Shown here: in pieces, positions 36,000 to 48,209 of the stretch
Numbering within the stretch: the first letter of the stretch is position 1
Layout of the letters: every line of letters begins with the position of its first letter
Assembly: GCF_002994745.2 (NCBI RefSeq)
Contig: NC_037094.1
Location: 67,022,319 to 67,086,318 of the forward strand
Reading direction: 5' to 3'
From: Rosa chinensis
Taxonomy: Eukaryota > Streptophyta > Magnoliopsida > Rosales > Rosaceae
DNA length: 64,000 bases
The notes under the pieces: generated by a model
The model's database searches: none
The model's input: only the letters and a program-made list of their open reading frames with translations
Told to the model about the DNA's origin: nothing
Program-made: the position numbers and the translations under genes

Positions 36000-38030
36000 T
36001 ATAAGGGAAAGGTAAACCTAGTTTTCCTCCTTTGCTCCTTCTTCCTCTCTCGGGTCGCAGACCTCTCTCTCTCTCTCTCTCTCCTTTCCTCTCATCTTCT
36101 CTCTGTCACGCCCGAAAGCTCGACTTCCATATGTCGTCTTTTGACACCGCCATAACCAGAAGATAGCCTAGGCAACGGAGAACAAAACCCAGCTACCCTC
36201 TGTCGATCGAGATGACCAAACCACAACACGCAACCCCTAAAACTATGGCGTCGCTGTTCCTTAACCGGTAACTCTTCAATCTTCGGCCATCTTTTCAACA
36301 CACCGCCACCACTAACGTGTAGACTGATCTTCTCTCCAGGTTCGTAGCCCTTCCAGCATGTCACCGTGCCCTTCGACCTCAGCCTGTGAGCCGACGTCGT
36401 TGACTTGCCGGACACTGATCCCAGGGTGGTCCACCGCGTTAAGGGATTCGAGCCCGCGCAGATTTCGGTCACTCTCTTCGCCAGTTACGATTTCTGAGGA
36501 TCTTCTGGATTACAGGTAATCTATTTTTGCTTTTAAGTTTATGGGTTTCGTGAAATTTAGGAATTTTGAATGTTTGGGCGGGGTGGATTGGTAAAGTGGG
36601 TTCTTTGATGGATTGATGTTGCAGAGGAATTGCAAATTGGATACAAGATAACGCCATTGGCTTCCAAAAGTGTACAAAATTCAGTTAACCAACTGCCCAT
36701 AAGACCCATTTCGGCTAATAATTCATCGAAGCCGGAATCGACAATATGGGGCAGAATAGTGACCTAGAACAAGTACAGAAGCTACGCTCAGCTTCATTTA
36801 GATTTGGGTTAGTCTGATTTCTGCAACTGTAGGTAAGTTCATCTATGTAAATTGTTTAGTTGTTTGATTTGGAGGTGTTGAGGCTTCAAGAATCTGGAAA
36901 ATAGAAGTTGGAGAAATGAAAGTTGCTGGTTTAGTTTGAAATCGGAAATTGAAGCAGAAAATCTACAGAACTATTTCATTTAGTGAAGTTCACAATGAAT
37001 CATTGAGCCCAAGGTACGTATCTTTCACTGTTATTGTTTACTTGGTTGTATCGATTGAATGCCTTTATTGATTGAACGCTTTAATTGCCAGTAACTAAAA
37101 TGATTGCTTGCTTAGGTTATTTTAGAAACTGCTTATAAGTACAGAAGTCAACAGTTCAAGCTTTCAAATAGCTTAAACTCCATAAATGAAATAACTTCTC
37201 TGAATAGATTGGAATCATGCTATTACATTTGTTGAAATTATTGTTTACTTGTAAATGAAGGGGAGTAAATGGCCTTTCATGGGTACAGAGTGTTGGATAT
37301 GGTTGGACTTGATCTACTAATTAATGCAAAGTATCCTGATCATGAAATTATTAGGTGTCCTGGAGTTGTTTATGGGATGTCATTTTAGCAAGTTCAGTTT
37401 GCAATTAGATTAGTACAAAAGTGGCTCTTGCACTTGGATATTTGACATTCTTATTTTGATGCTATAATCAATGCTGACCTACCCTTTACATTTGCAACAT
37501 TTGACTTTCCTATTAGTCATTTTGCAAGGAAGTGCTGTCTTTTCTTGTGTATCAGCCAAAAATTCATACTAGGGAATTAGGTCCTTTTATTAGCAAGAAC
37601 TGGAGAAGGCAACTTTTAATAGCTTTACGTACACTCTAAAGGAAATCGGTTTGAACTTTTTGCAATCAAATCAGTCATGGTCTAAAGATTAGATCATATC
37701 TTTTTTTTTTAGCACGCCTAGGATCCAACCTTTGATTTCTTAGTTCTCTAGCTAAATGGTCATTTGATTTGGTTGTCATTTGGAGGATGTCAAAGGCTAC
37801 TACAATGACTATTAGCTAACCTAGTGATGGGAGCTTGTACATTGTAAATAAGAGATTTTCTAGGAGTTTAGCAATGGTTTTGATGGTATTTTTGCTATAT
37901 ATAGAAATGTAAAGAACTTGGTCAAGTGAATTGGTACATCAAATTGTATCTGCTGCATTTGTATGCTTAGAACTGTTATAAACTAGTGCATATTTGCAAC
38001 TATTACATCTCTTCTACATCATAACAGTTG
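36000..38030. other. Interior of CACTA 1, no gene recognised
   Basis: A CT run (about 36062-36083) and a GC-rich block (36090-36480) with a 126-codon minus-strand frame are present; I see no known domain in that frame. The block has exon-like borders and may be a captured host fragment. The rest (36660-38030) is AT-rich and non-coding as far as I can see. Confidence 0.4.
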
Positions 38031-38035
38031 GCAAG

Positions 38036-38853
38036 TGAAAATACCGAATAGAACAATATTGTACTATAATCAATAAGGACACAGAAATTACTAACGCAGT
38101 GTAAACCTCTCCACTGAGAAAACTTCACTGCGTGGCTTTTAACGTAGCCAACACGAAAAATCAATCCAATATGAAGCAAATGAGTTTACAGTATACAAGT
38201 AGTGTTGTTCAGAACAAACACTTTCACTTAGCAACAAATGCTAACTTGATTGATAACTGATCTAACTTTTTACTTAATCATCACTCTATCAATAAGAACC
38301 AATCTGCCAAACTTCCTTGATCTCAATGTCTCACTGATCTTGACAATGAGTGATAGAATATGCAAGAAAACATAACATGTAAAGAGAGTTTTATTCAGAA
38401 GAACATTCATATAAACATGTGATACAAAGGCAAAACAATTTTGATATCGAAAAACTCTGTAAAGGAATGTAGATTCAAAACCTTTTATATGGGAGCAAAG
38501 CTCCCCCTCACTCAAATCTTTTCTTAATTACCAAATAAGATAAATATGGAAAGAGGTTAAAACTGAAATCAACACTTCCTATTTATCTGCTATGCATGTC
38601 AAAAATCTTTAATGCAAATGTGTATACCAAATCAATTTAATCGACATGTATATCAATTTAAATTATCTAGCATGATATGTAATGAATATCACTTATACTC
38701 AAGATCAGTGAGAGAGATCCTCCTTGATTTCCTCTTGACGATTCGATCGCATCATCTTTTATTGTCTTGAATCACCGGTAAGTTTGAAGAACTTCTTCTC
38801 CTAATAGCTTTGGGAAAGTATGTGTTGAAGGGCAATAGCACAATATGCTTACA
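38036..38853 (-). repeat. 3' LTR of copia C4
   Basis: On the plus strand it reads TGAAAATACC...GCTTACA. It is nearly identical to 46113-46930. Confidence 0.93.
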
Positions 38854-39154
38854 ATCTCCCCCTTTGGGCATTCCCATTCAACACATGACTTTTCCATCTT
38901 GTTATCCCTGCATGTTAGTCGATACAGATATCCATTGATCATGAACACAAAGGTGTTACTTGGATTTAAGGAATCAGTTTCCATCCTTTTCCAGATCCAA
39001 GCCACCAAGGCAATTATCACATAATAATAATAGTAATCATCCAAAAATAAGCATCCCAAGTGGTCTGTGCTTATGCACTTACAAATCCAAAACCAAAATA
39101 AATATTGTTCATGAAAAATTAAAATGCAGAAAAATAAAAAGATGTGTAAAGCGT

Positions 39155-39637
39155 TTACTTCTCCCCCTTTGAATGGGAAGGCACATCAAATTCCTCCATG
39201 AGCTTGGTCACATTGTCTTGAAATTCCTCGCTATCCATGGTATCACTGCTTTCCACCTCTTGTGCATTTGGCTCCTGGAGAAGCATGGAAGGTGCAGGAG
39301 CGCCAACCCTTGGAGGGTGGCGCTGCATGTTGCGGACTTCCTTGAGGAGGTTGGTCAGAGTGTGGTTGGTGCGAACAAGAAGAGAGTGCATGTTGTCCAT
39401 GTCAGTGGTGAGGCATGCAATCCGCCAGTCAGTTACCAGAACGAGGTCGTGAAGACTCTCAAGAGAAACATCAGAAGATGCACTAGAAGGGGATGGACGA
39501 AGAGGAGGACTCCGGCTTTGTTCTCGTTGCATGTCGGGATGGAGAACACCTGCTCTGGTAGCGGCATGTCGGCCCTCCTCTGGAGGAGGAAGGCGCCGAT
39601 GTCCACCAAGGCGAGTAGTGATCTTTGTGCGAACCAT
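39155..39637 (-). CDS. Extra ORF downstream of pol in copia C4
   Basis: This 160-residue frame, starting MVRTKITTRLGGHRR, lies on the same strand as gag-pol, between RNase H and the 3' LTR. It is basic and Pro/Arg/Ser-rich at first, then has a heptad-like stretch (about residues 68-103, around MDNMHSLLVRTNHTLTNLL) that could form a coiled coil, and an acidic end. No signal peptide or membrane segment is evident, so it does not look like an envelope protein. SIRE-type elements often carry an additional ORF here, function unsettled. An overlapping plus-strand frame (39173-39763) is judged a shadow because it opposes the element. The start could also be 14 codons upstream at 39679. Confidence 0.45.
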   Translation of the reverse strand: MVRTKITTRLGGHRRLPPPEEGRHAATRAGVLHPDMQREQSRSPPLRPSPSSASSDVSLESLHDLVLVTDWRIACLTTDMDNMHSLLVRTNHTLTNLLKEVRNMQRHPPRVGAPAPSMLLQEPNAQEVESSDTMDSEEFQDNVTKLMEEFDVPSHSKGEK

Positions 39638-40871
39638 GGTGAGAGAAGAAGATGTGAAAGAACCTATACACTGAGACAAACCAGAGTGAAGTCCGAAAGA
39701 GATATCATAGGCTCTATATATCGAACCAGTAGGTTAGGGAAAATCAAGAGACGCATTGGTTAGAGATAGCGTCTCCACGGGGAAGAGAATTTATTACAAG
39801 TTATAATTCCGAGAATCACGCATGCAAGTAAAATCTCCCCCTCAAGTCATGCTTAACCAGTAAGGAAAAGGAATTCAAACAGATGGCAATCAATGATAGA
39901 TATCGAGAGAACCATGGATTCCCACAATCTTCAATTATAGCACCCAATATATTCTTCTGCAGAGTATCCTAGCAATTAATGCATTTGTCATAATGAAGGG
40001 AGAAAATATAGCATAGTTGAAGCACAGAGAGCACAAATCATTTAGTGAAAGGAACATAGTTCAGTGCAGCAAGCATGATGTATTCTATCAACAAAAGGAA
40101 TTGGTACTCATTTTTAGACCTTAAGGTGTAAACCTGTGACAAAGGTGAATATAACCAGTATGTGGGGCTTAGAAACAAGTTTAGCGACAGAGAGAACAGG
40201 TGAAGGAAGAGAACGAACCATCTGAACTGAGCTCATGAGATCTCCTTAGAAGGAATAGGAAACATTGTTCCCAAGCACTTATTTTTAGTTGAGTCATAGA
40301 CCTCTTTAGTTAGTAATAACAAGAACTCATGTAACAAGACTCGTCTCAGCAACTCCCAGAACAGATGTTCTTAGGGTACTAAGCATAATAAGGATGAATC
40401 ATGGAGAGAGTCTCGAGTAGTTGTCTACATTATTTCATGTATGTACATAGATCACTCACCAACTCGTTTCTTGCCAACCTTGGAAAGTTCACCACAACTA
40501 AGGTTTGATTACTTCGAGTGATGGGATACAATTATCCAGTCTCGTTTCTTACAAATCCTAGAAAGTTCACCACAACTAGGACCTGATTACTTTGAGACGA
40601 GGAAGCATCTGAGCATTTTAAGTTGTTCTTCTACTTCACTGAATCTCGGTTGACAGTAAACAAAGAACATGCCACTACATAGGCTAAGTGAAAGTGCATA
40701 AGGGATTTAACTGAATAAGATACTGAATATGAGTACACAATTGTTTTGTCCAGAATAAGGCATTGCAACACTGGACACAACTGAATATATGTACAATTTA
40801 CTAATGACAGTGGTCAAAGTACACTAAGATCACAAAGTTCTCCCCTACCAGTGGACAAACATTATAGTGCC

Positions 40872-43800
40872 TTAACACTTAGAACATATTCCCAGAGCAT
40901 TTCTCAATTTCTCAAACCTAGTAGTGTCAAGAGGCTTAGTGAACAGATCAGCAAGTTGACTTTCAGTGGGCACAAAGCTTAACTCAAGTATATTTTGCTC
41001 AACCAAATCCCTAATCAAGTGATACCGAAGATCAATGTGCTTTGTTCTAGAGTGTTGAACATGATTTTTTGTGATGTTGATGGCACTTGTGTTATCATAG
41101 AAGATGGATAACTTACCTTGAGAAAAGCCGTAATCCTTGAGCATTTGTTTCATCCAGAGCATTTGAGTGCAGCAGCTCCCAGCAGCGACATATTCATCTT
41201 CAACAGTAGATAGAGAAATGCAATTTTGTTTCTTGCTGTGCCAAGCAACAAGATTGTTCCCAACGAAGAAGCAGCCTCCAGAAGTACTTTTTCTATCCTT
41301 TAAGTTTCCTCCCCAGTTAGCATCAGAATACCCTGCAACTTCCACGTTAGTGTCAAAGGTATAGAAGATGCCACAGTTAACTGTACCTGAAATATATCAG
41401 ATGATTCTCTTGACAGCTTCCAAGTGTGATTCTTTGAGATTTGCTTGAAATCGAGCACACACTCCCACACTGTATGAAATATCAGGTCGACTGGCAGTGA
41501 GATACAACAAGCTGCCAATCATGCTTCTATAGAGAGTGGAATCGATTGATTTTCCATTTGAATCTTCACTCAGTTTTGTAGTGGTGCTCATGGGATTGTT
41601 AACCACTTTCTTGGATGCAAGGCCAAATTTCTTGATGAGATTTTCAGCATATTTGGTTTGAGAGAGAAAAATACCTGCATCAAGTTGCTTTACTTGCAGT
41701 CCAAGGAAAAAGGTTAGCTCACCACACATGCTCATTTCAAATTCACTTTCCATGACAGATTGAAATTCATTGACAAGATCTTTAGATGTAGAGCCAAAGA
41801 CAATGTCATCAACATACACTTGAGCTATGATAAGATCATTTTTCACTTGTTTTACAAATAATGTTTTATCAATTGATCCTCTTGTGTACCCTTTTCCCAC
41901 CAGATGAGTGGAAAGTCTTTCATACCAGGCTCGTGGAGCCTGCTTTAAACCATACAATGCTTTCTTGAGTCTATAAACATGATTCAGATTATGTGGATCT
42001 TTGAAACCTTGAGGTTGTTCCACATATACTTCTTCCTGCAACACCCCATTCAGAAAGGCAGTTTTGACAACCATTTGGAACAATTTGAACCTTAAGTGAC
42101 AAGCTACAGACAAAAGTAATCTCATTGATTCTAATCTTGCAACAGGGGCAAAGGTTTCATCAAAATCAAGACCTTTAACCTGTGAATAACCCTGTGCCAC
42201 TAATCTAGCTTTGTTCCTGATTACATTCCCTTTCTCATCATTTTTATTTCTGAAGATCCACTTAGTGCCTATTACATTACAGTTTCTAGGTCTTGGTACC
42301 AAGTACCACACATTATTCCTAGTGAACTGATTTAATTCTTCCTGCATAGCACTAATCCAGTCATCATCTAGTAGGGCTTCCTTGGTATTCTTTGGTTCAA
42401 TTAGAGAAACAAACCCACACTGAGATATGACATTCATTGTGATTTGATTTTCTGTGATAAAACAAAGTAAGGCATTACCTCGACTTACCTCCTCTACACT
42501 TACCTGTGAAGCAGCTTGGCTTCTTGTTTTGAGGCCATCCGAGATTTGTCCAATAATATCTTGACGAGAGTGATCTTTTTGGACTTGCTTGAACCCTCTT
42601 TTCATTTGAGGAGCTGGCTTGAAGATGTTGTCATCATTCTCTTTCTGGTCATTAGTAGCTGATGTGTCGTCTGATTCTGAGCTGAGAGTAGATGATGTAT
42701 CTGTAAAGGCTTCCTCCTGTCTAATGTAGTAATCATCAATAGACACGTTAATAGATTCCATAAAAATCCTAGTTCGTTTGTTATAAACTCTATATGCCTG
42801 ACTATTAATAGAATATCCAAGGAAGATACCATCATCACTTCGTGCATCAAATTTTCCGAGTTGCTCTCGATCTCTCAATATATAGCAAGGGCTTCCAAAC
42901 ACACGAAGGTGGCCTATGTTTGGTTTCTTACCTTTCCACAGCTCATAAGCTGTTTGGTCAGTCCAGGTCTCAAAAAGACTTTATTGATGGTGTAACATGC
43001 ACTATTGATTGCCTCAGCCCAGAAATTCGAGCTTAGACCAGCAGAATGCAGCATCGCTCTTGCCATATCTAACAGCACTCTATTTTTGCGCTCAACAATT
43101 CCATTTTGTTGTGGAGTGATAGGGGCTGAAAATTCATGGGAAACACCTAACTCATGGAAATAGTTAGCAAAAGCAACATTTTTAAATTCAGTTCCATTAT
43201 CAGACCTTACTCTTACCAAGCACATATTCGTGGACTGTTTTTCAATTATCATTCTCTGGTTTAAACCCTTAAAAGATTCAAAAGTTTTAGCTTTGTCTTT
43301 TAGGAAATTAATCCAAGTGTACCTGGAGAAGTCATCAACTATCACAAGCATGTATTTCTTACCTCCAATGCTCTCTATTTGAGCTGGTCCCATAAGGTCC
43401 ATGTGCAGCAGTTCCAACACTCTTGTGGTAGTAGCAGAGTTTATTGTTTTATGAGGAGATTTGGTTTGCTTCCCAGTTTTGCATCCACCACACATCTTGT
43501 CGGTCTTACCACTTAGTGCTGGTAGACCTCTAACACACTGCTTGGTGGATAATTTGAGTAGATCCTGATAGTTCACATGTCCCAATATTCTGTGCCATAT
43601 TTCGAAGGTCTCTTCGGCAGATCTCACAGACAAGCAAGCCTGTGCATTTAGTGATTCATTAGCTTGAATGTGATAACAATTATCTAATGATCTCTTACCT
43701 CCCATAATATTTTCACCCTTTTTATCAAGGACCACACATCTTTGCTTGTTGAACCAAACATCCTCATAATCATCAGCCAAGTGACTGACACTTATTAGAT

Positions 43801-44977
43801 TGGCAGTTAAACCCTCAACATACAAGACATTTTTTAGATTTGGAATTCCAGGAGTATTGACTGTTCCTCGTGCAAGAATTTTAGCTTTCCTTCCATCACC
43901 AAAGGTAACTGAACCAGTAGTGCTTTCATCTTCGAATGAGGTGAACCAAGCTTTATCCCCAGTCATGTGTCTGGAGCAGTCGCTGTCCACATACCAGAAA
44001 TCCTTTCGCTTATCTGCCAATGCAGTGAGTGCTACCAGGCAGGTTGTCTCAATATGTGTTGGAGGAATATCTGTACTTACATTTCCCATGAGACAGATAT
44101 CATTAATAGAGTCAATAGAATTAGTGTGATTAGAGTAATGATTATTCAAATTCTTTCTAATCCAGACAAGTTTATCTCTAGTTTGCATGTTTGCCTTAGT
44201 GATCAAGTCAGTCAATTTATTGATAAGCTCTTTCTGCTCTTCAAGTTCACAATGCAAAGATTTTATAGACAACTCTTCCTTACCAGATGGAATTGATTTA
44301 AATCTCTCATTACATCTAGGTCTAATATGTCCCAGTTTACCACAGTAATGACATGTAGGAATAAAGGACTTAAAAGTTGAGTACCTGTTATGATTAGTAG
44401 GAATCCTCTTATTCATCCTTACCTGAGTGACATTCTGAGAAGGTTTTGGTTCCTTGCTAACTCTTGTGATAGTGTCCTTGATGACCATGGTGATTGGATC
44501 ACTTTTCTCCACTCCTGGATTAGACTCTTTCACAAAGCGTGTACCTTTGGAGCTTTCTCCAGAATATCCAAGTTCGAATGTATCATGGTGGGCTTTTCCT
44601 GAACTGAATAACTTTGATGCAGTTCCAGAACTTATCTCAAACTTTGTGAACTTCTCTTGAGTGGACTTCAGTTCTTCCTGCAATGATTCATTTTCAGTTA
44701 GCAGGTTTAAGTTTAAAGCATGTTGTCCTTTTACCTCAAGTTCAAGGATCTTGATTTTGTTTTTCAGTTCAGCACATTCTATTTTCCAAGTCTGAGGACT
44801 TTTGTTACTCTGTGAGTTATGTAGCTCGTCTGTGAGCTTGTTTCTTTCTTGTTGCCAAGTGTTTTGAGAAGTCCTCCACATATCCTCCAACTTCTCATTC
44901 TTAGCCTTCAGCATCATAATTTCATCTTCCAAGCCTGCATTTTTGAGTAATGTGGCTTTTGATGCTTTATAGAGTTA
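40872..44977 (-). pseudogene. Copia C4 protease, integrase, reverse transcriptase, RNase H
   Basis: After an in-frame TAA (44975-44977) that separates it from gag, the frame runs on with a coiled-coil stretch and a second zinc knuckle, CHYCGKLGHIRPRC (about 44340). The protease site reads WYVDSDCSRHMTGD, with Asp where Gly of DSG is expected. Integrase has HRILGHVN, IVDDFSRYTW, RSDNGTEF and ITPQQNGIVERKN, so its catalytic acidic residues look intact. A frame change near 42910 leads into reverse transcriptase ([11 protein letters not shown] near 41820) and RNase H (YSDANWGG, CISLSTVEDEY). A TGA at 41397-41399 replaces an expected Trp just before RNase H. The region ends at 40872. Confidence 0.88.
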
Positions 44978-46064
44978 TTTGCAGCGGACATTTGTCTCGT
45001 CATCTAAGAATCCTTCATCACTTTCAGACTCGAGTGAAAAAGATGACACGAAGGCTACATTTTCGACCTCTTGATGTTCATCATCACTCCATGTCAAGAG
45101 AAGGGATTTGTTGTTGCTATTTCCATGCTTCCTGTTACCACAATCAGTAGAAATATGGCCATAGCCACCACATTGATAGCATTTTATTCTTCCAGACTTA
45201 TTTGTTCTAAAGTTCCCTTTACCATTGTTATCATTGTTAACAAAATTTTTCTTGGGAGCATTGACATTTTGAGAAGAGGACTTATATCTAAGGAACTTTT
45301 TGAACTCTTTAGTTAGAAGAGCAAGATCAAGTGATTCATCTTCCTCTTCTGTCCCTTTCACAGCCTTGAAGGCCACACCTTTGGATTTCTTTTCAGGTTT
45401 TAGCCTTAGTTCATAAGTTTTTAGATTTCCAATTAGTTCATCCAAAGGGTATTCATCAATGTCAAAAGAATCCTCAATACTAGTGACTTTAGAGTGAAAC
45501 TTTTCGGGTAAGGCTCTAAGAATTTTCTTGACAACTTTATCTTCATCAAAAGGGGTACCTAGACTACGACATTGACCTATAATTTTTAGAATTCTACCAT
45601 GGAAGTCATCTACCGTTTCATCATCTCCCATGGTCATAGTTTCAAATTCATAGATCAGACCTTGTAGCTTTTGTGCACGTACCTTTTTGTTTCCTTCATA
45701 TGTAGTCTGCAACAGATCCCAAGCTTGTTTTGTAGTGTCGCAGTGACTAATCCTCAGCTTTTCATGTTCAGAGTCGAGCAGTGAAAATGCTATTTTTTGC
45801 TTTGAAATCTGCATGAAGATCGCGTACCTCCACATTAGTCCAGTCCTTCCGTGGCTTAGGAATGGAGACTGATGAGCCCTCACCTTTTGCTGGAATTATA
45901 GGCGTCTTCCAGCCATTTTCCACAATGTTCCATACATGTTCATCTTGCGCATACAAGTATGATTTCATGTATATCTTCCATTGAGTGTACTTTTCACATC
46001 CTCCATCAAACCATGGAGGACTATTAACAGATCCACCAGCAGCCCTATCTCGATATTGTTCCAT
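44978..46064 (-). pseudogene. Copia C4 gag, frameshifted
   Basis: Gag starts at 46064, 48 bases inside the 5' LTR, with MEQYRDRAAGGSVNSPPWFD. Near 45780 the frame breaks (TARL then stop) and continues in another frame from LLDSEHEKLR through TTKQAWDLLQTTYEGNKKV. A first zinc knuckle, CYQCGGYGHISTDC, lies near 45160. The break looks like a small indel. Gag would form the element's particle; this copy needs a partner to do so. Confidence 0.85.
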
Positions 46065-46112
46065 CGTCCCTGCGAACTACTAGAAAATTCTAGAACCCGC
46101 TTTGATGCCAAT

Positions 46113-46930
46113 TGAAAATACCGAACAGAACAATATTGTACTATAATCAATAAGGACACAGAAATTGCTAACGCAGTGTAAACCTCTCCACTGAGGAAAC
46201 TTCACTGCGTGGCTTTTAACATAGCCAACACGAAAAATCAATCCAATATGAAGCAAATGAGTTTACAGTATACAAGTAGTGTTGTTCAGAACAAACACTT
46301 TCATTTAGCAACAAATGCTAACTTGATTGATAACTGATCTAACTTTTTACTTAATCATCACTCTATCAATAAGAACCAATCTGCCAAACTTCCTTGATCT
46401 CAACGTCTCACTGATCTTGACAATGAGTGATAGAATATGCAAGAAAACATAACATGTAAAGAGAGTTTTATTCAGAAGAACATTCATATAAACATGTGAT
46501 ACAAAGGCAAAACAATTTTGATATCGAAAAACTCTGCAAAGGAATGTAGATTCAAAACCTTTTATATGGGAGCAAAGCTCCCCCTCACTCAAATCTTTTC
46601 TTAATTACCAAATAAGATAAATATGGAAAGAGGTTAAAACTGAAATCAACACTTCCTATTTATCTGCTATGCATGTCAAAAATCTTTAATGCAAATGTGT
46701 ATACCAAATCAATTTAATCGACATGTATATCAATTTAAATCATCTAGCATGATATGTAATGAATATCACTTATACTCAAGATCAGTGAGAGAGATCCTCC
46801 TTGATTTCCTCTTGACGATTCGATCGCATCATCTTTTATTGTCTTGAATCACCGGTAAGTTTGAAGAACTTGTTCTCCTAATAGCTTTGGGAAAGTATGT
46901 GTTGAAGGGCAATAGCACAATATGCTTATA
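46113..46930 (-). repeat. 5' LTR of copia C4
   Basis: It is nearly identical to 38036-38853; the last bases read gcttata instead of gcttaca. Confidence 0.93.
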
Positions 46931-46935
46931 GCAAG

Positions 46936-47921
46936 AGGTGGAAATTGTAATTAGCTACATTTGTAACTTGTCGCGTGATTGAAGTGTGTTGTCACAAACA
47001 AAAATAGGAGGTGCCATAAAGGAGTTTGTTAACCCAAAGTAAATATTCTCTGTATTACAACCTTAAATATTTTCAGCTATCGGGGCATGTATTTTGGTTT
47101 AATAAATTCAGTTTATTTGCTATCAAGAAATTAGGGATTCTGTAACTTAAAATTCTTGCTTATTTCAATTTTTTTCTCATTTGCTTCTCCAAATCATTTA
47201 ATCACTTTAGTCTATAATGTTGACTCAAAGTACTTGTGCTACCTACTCTTCATTCTTTTATTCTTAGTGCATGCTAGATTGGTGGTAGATGAGATAATGG
47301 GCTTGAGATTTCCTTTACTTTTTATTATACATCACCTGACCTAGTATTTTTCATCCTACTGCAGATACAAAGATGCTAGTAAGACTTCATTCAAGTCCTC
47401 AACTCGGTTAGTATATGATGCAAGACTACCCAAAAACTTAGGAAGATTAGAGATGCTCAAGATTCAATCAAGTTTTGTACAAGTATTTTCACTTTTTGTT
47501 AGACTAGTCTGTAGCACTTAAATGTAGATATGAAACCATCTAAACAATGGATATGTTAATTCCTGTGTTGGAATGAAATAGTTTTTGGAATTAATGGATG
47601 AGTTTCTGGAATCAAGGATGTGTTGTTTTTATTGTGCAGAATGTATGTTTTTCTCTTCTATAGTTGACAATTTAATACCAACAGCAAACCATTGTCTAAC
47701 AAATGAACATAACAAAAAGAGAAACAAAAAACTATTGTGTGAACCATCCATCTACAATAGTTTTCAAACCTATTTAATTGTCCAACTTGATATAACACAA
47801 CAAAAAATTAAAATAATTTGTTTTCTGAAGTTAAGGAAGACCACAGAGAATAGGAAAGCTATTATTGTTTGACTTGATTTCAGACAATAGTTTATTACAA
47901 GATGCTATATTATGAAACAGT
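46936..47921. other. Interior of CACTA 1, no gene recognised
   Basis: AT-rich DNA between copia C4 and CACTA 2, with short unsupported frames only. It ends with gacaatag-type subterminal-like motifs near 47690 and 47880. Confidence 0.45.
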
Positions 47922-48209
47922 GATCACTACAACAAATTTGGGCATTAGTGACCAAATCCTAGGGGCCAACTTGTAATTGGTCATTTTTTTTTGAAAGGTG
48001 TAATTGGTCATTAATATAATAGAATTAGTGATCAATATTAGTCATTGGTCACTAAAACAGTTGGCGCAAAAATTTTCAGATTCCCGCCTAATCATTTGAA
48101 TATTAGTGACCAAATGTATAATTAATAGTGACCAAGCTAGATCTGGCCACTACATGTTTAATTACATTTGAACAAATACGCTGTTGTTTTAGGGTTAGTG
48201 ACCAATTTT

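Larger units (their letters stand above)
38036..46930 (-). mobile_element. Copia element C4, SIRE-like, young (8.9 kb)
   Basis: The LTRs are 38036-38853 and 46113-46930, both 818 bp and about 99% alike by eye (roughly ten differences, nearly all transitions). The TSD is GCAAG (38031-38035, 46931-46935). The primer binding site, TGGCATCAAAGC on the minus strand (46099-46110), fits initiator Met tRNA. Polypurine tracts (aaagggggag) lie next to the 3' LTR and again near 39165. Two zinc knuckles in gag, the pol order and about 2 kb between pol and the 3' LTR suggest the SIRE/Maximus lineage. Confidence 0.92.

Noticed and set aside
38270..38515. An 81-residue frame, repeated almost exactly at 46347-46592
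   Set aside because: Both copies lie inside the two LTRs of C4; the match only reflects LTR identity.
39173..39763. A 196-residue plus-strand frame overlapping the extra C4 ORF
   Set aside because: It opposes the direction of the retrotransposon and has no recognisable domain; the minus-strand frame is the better candidate.
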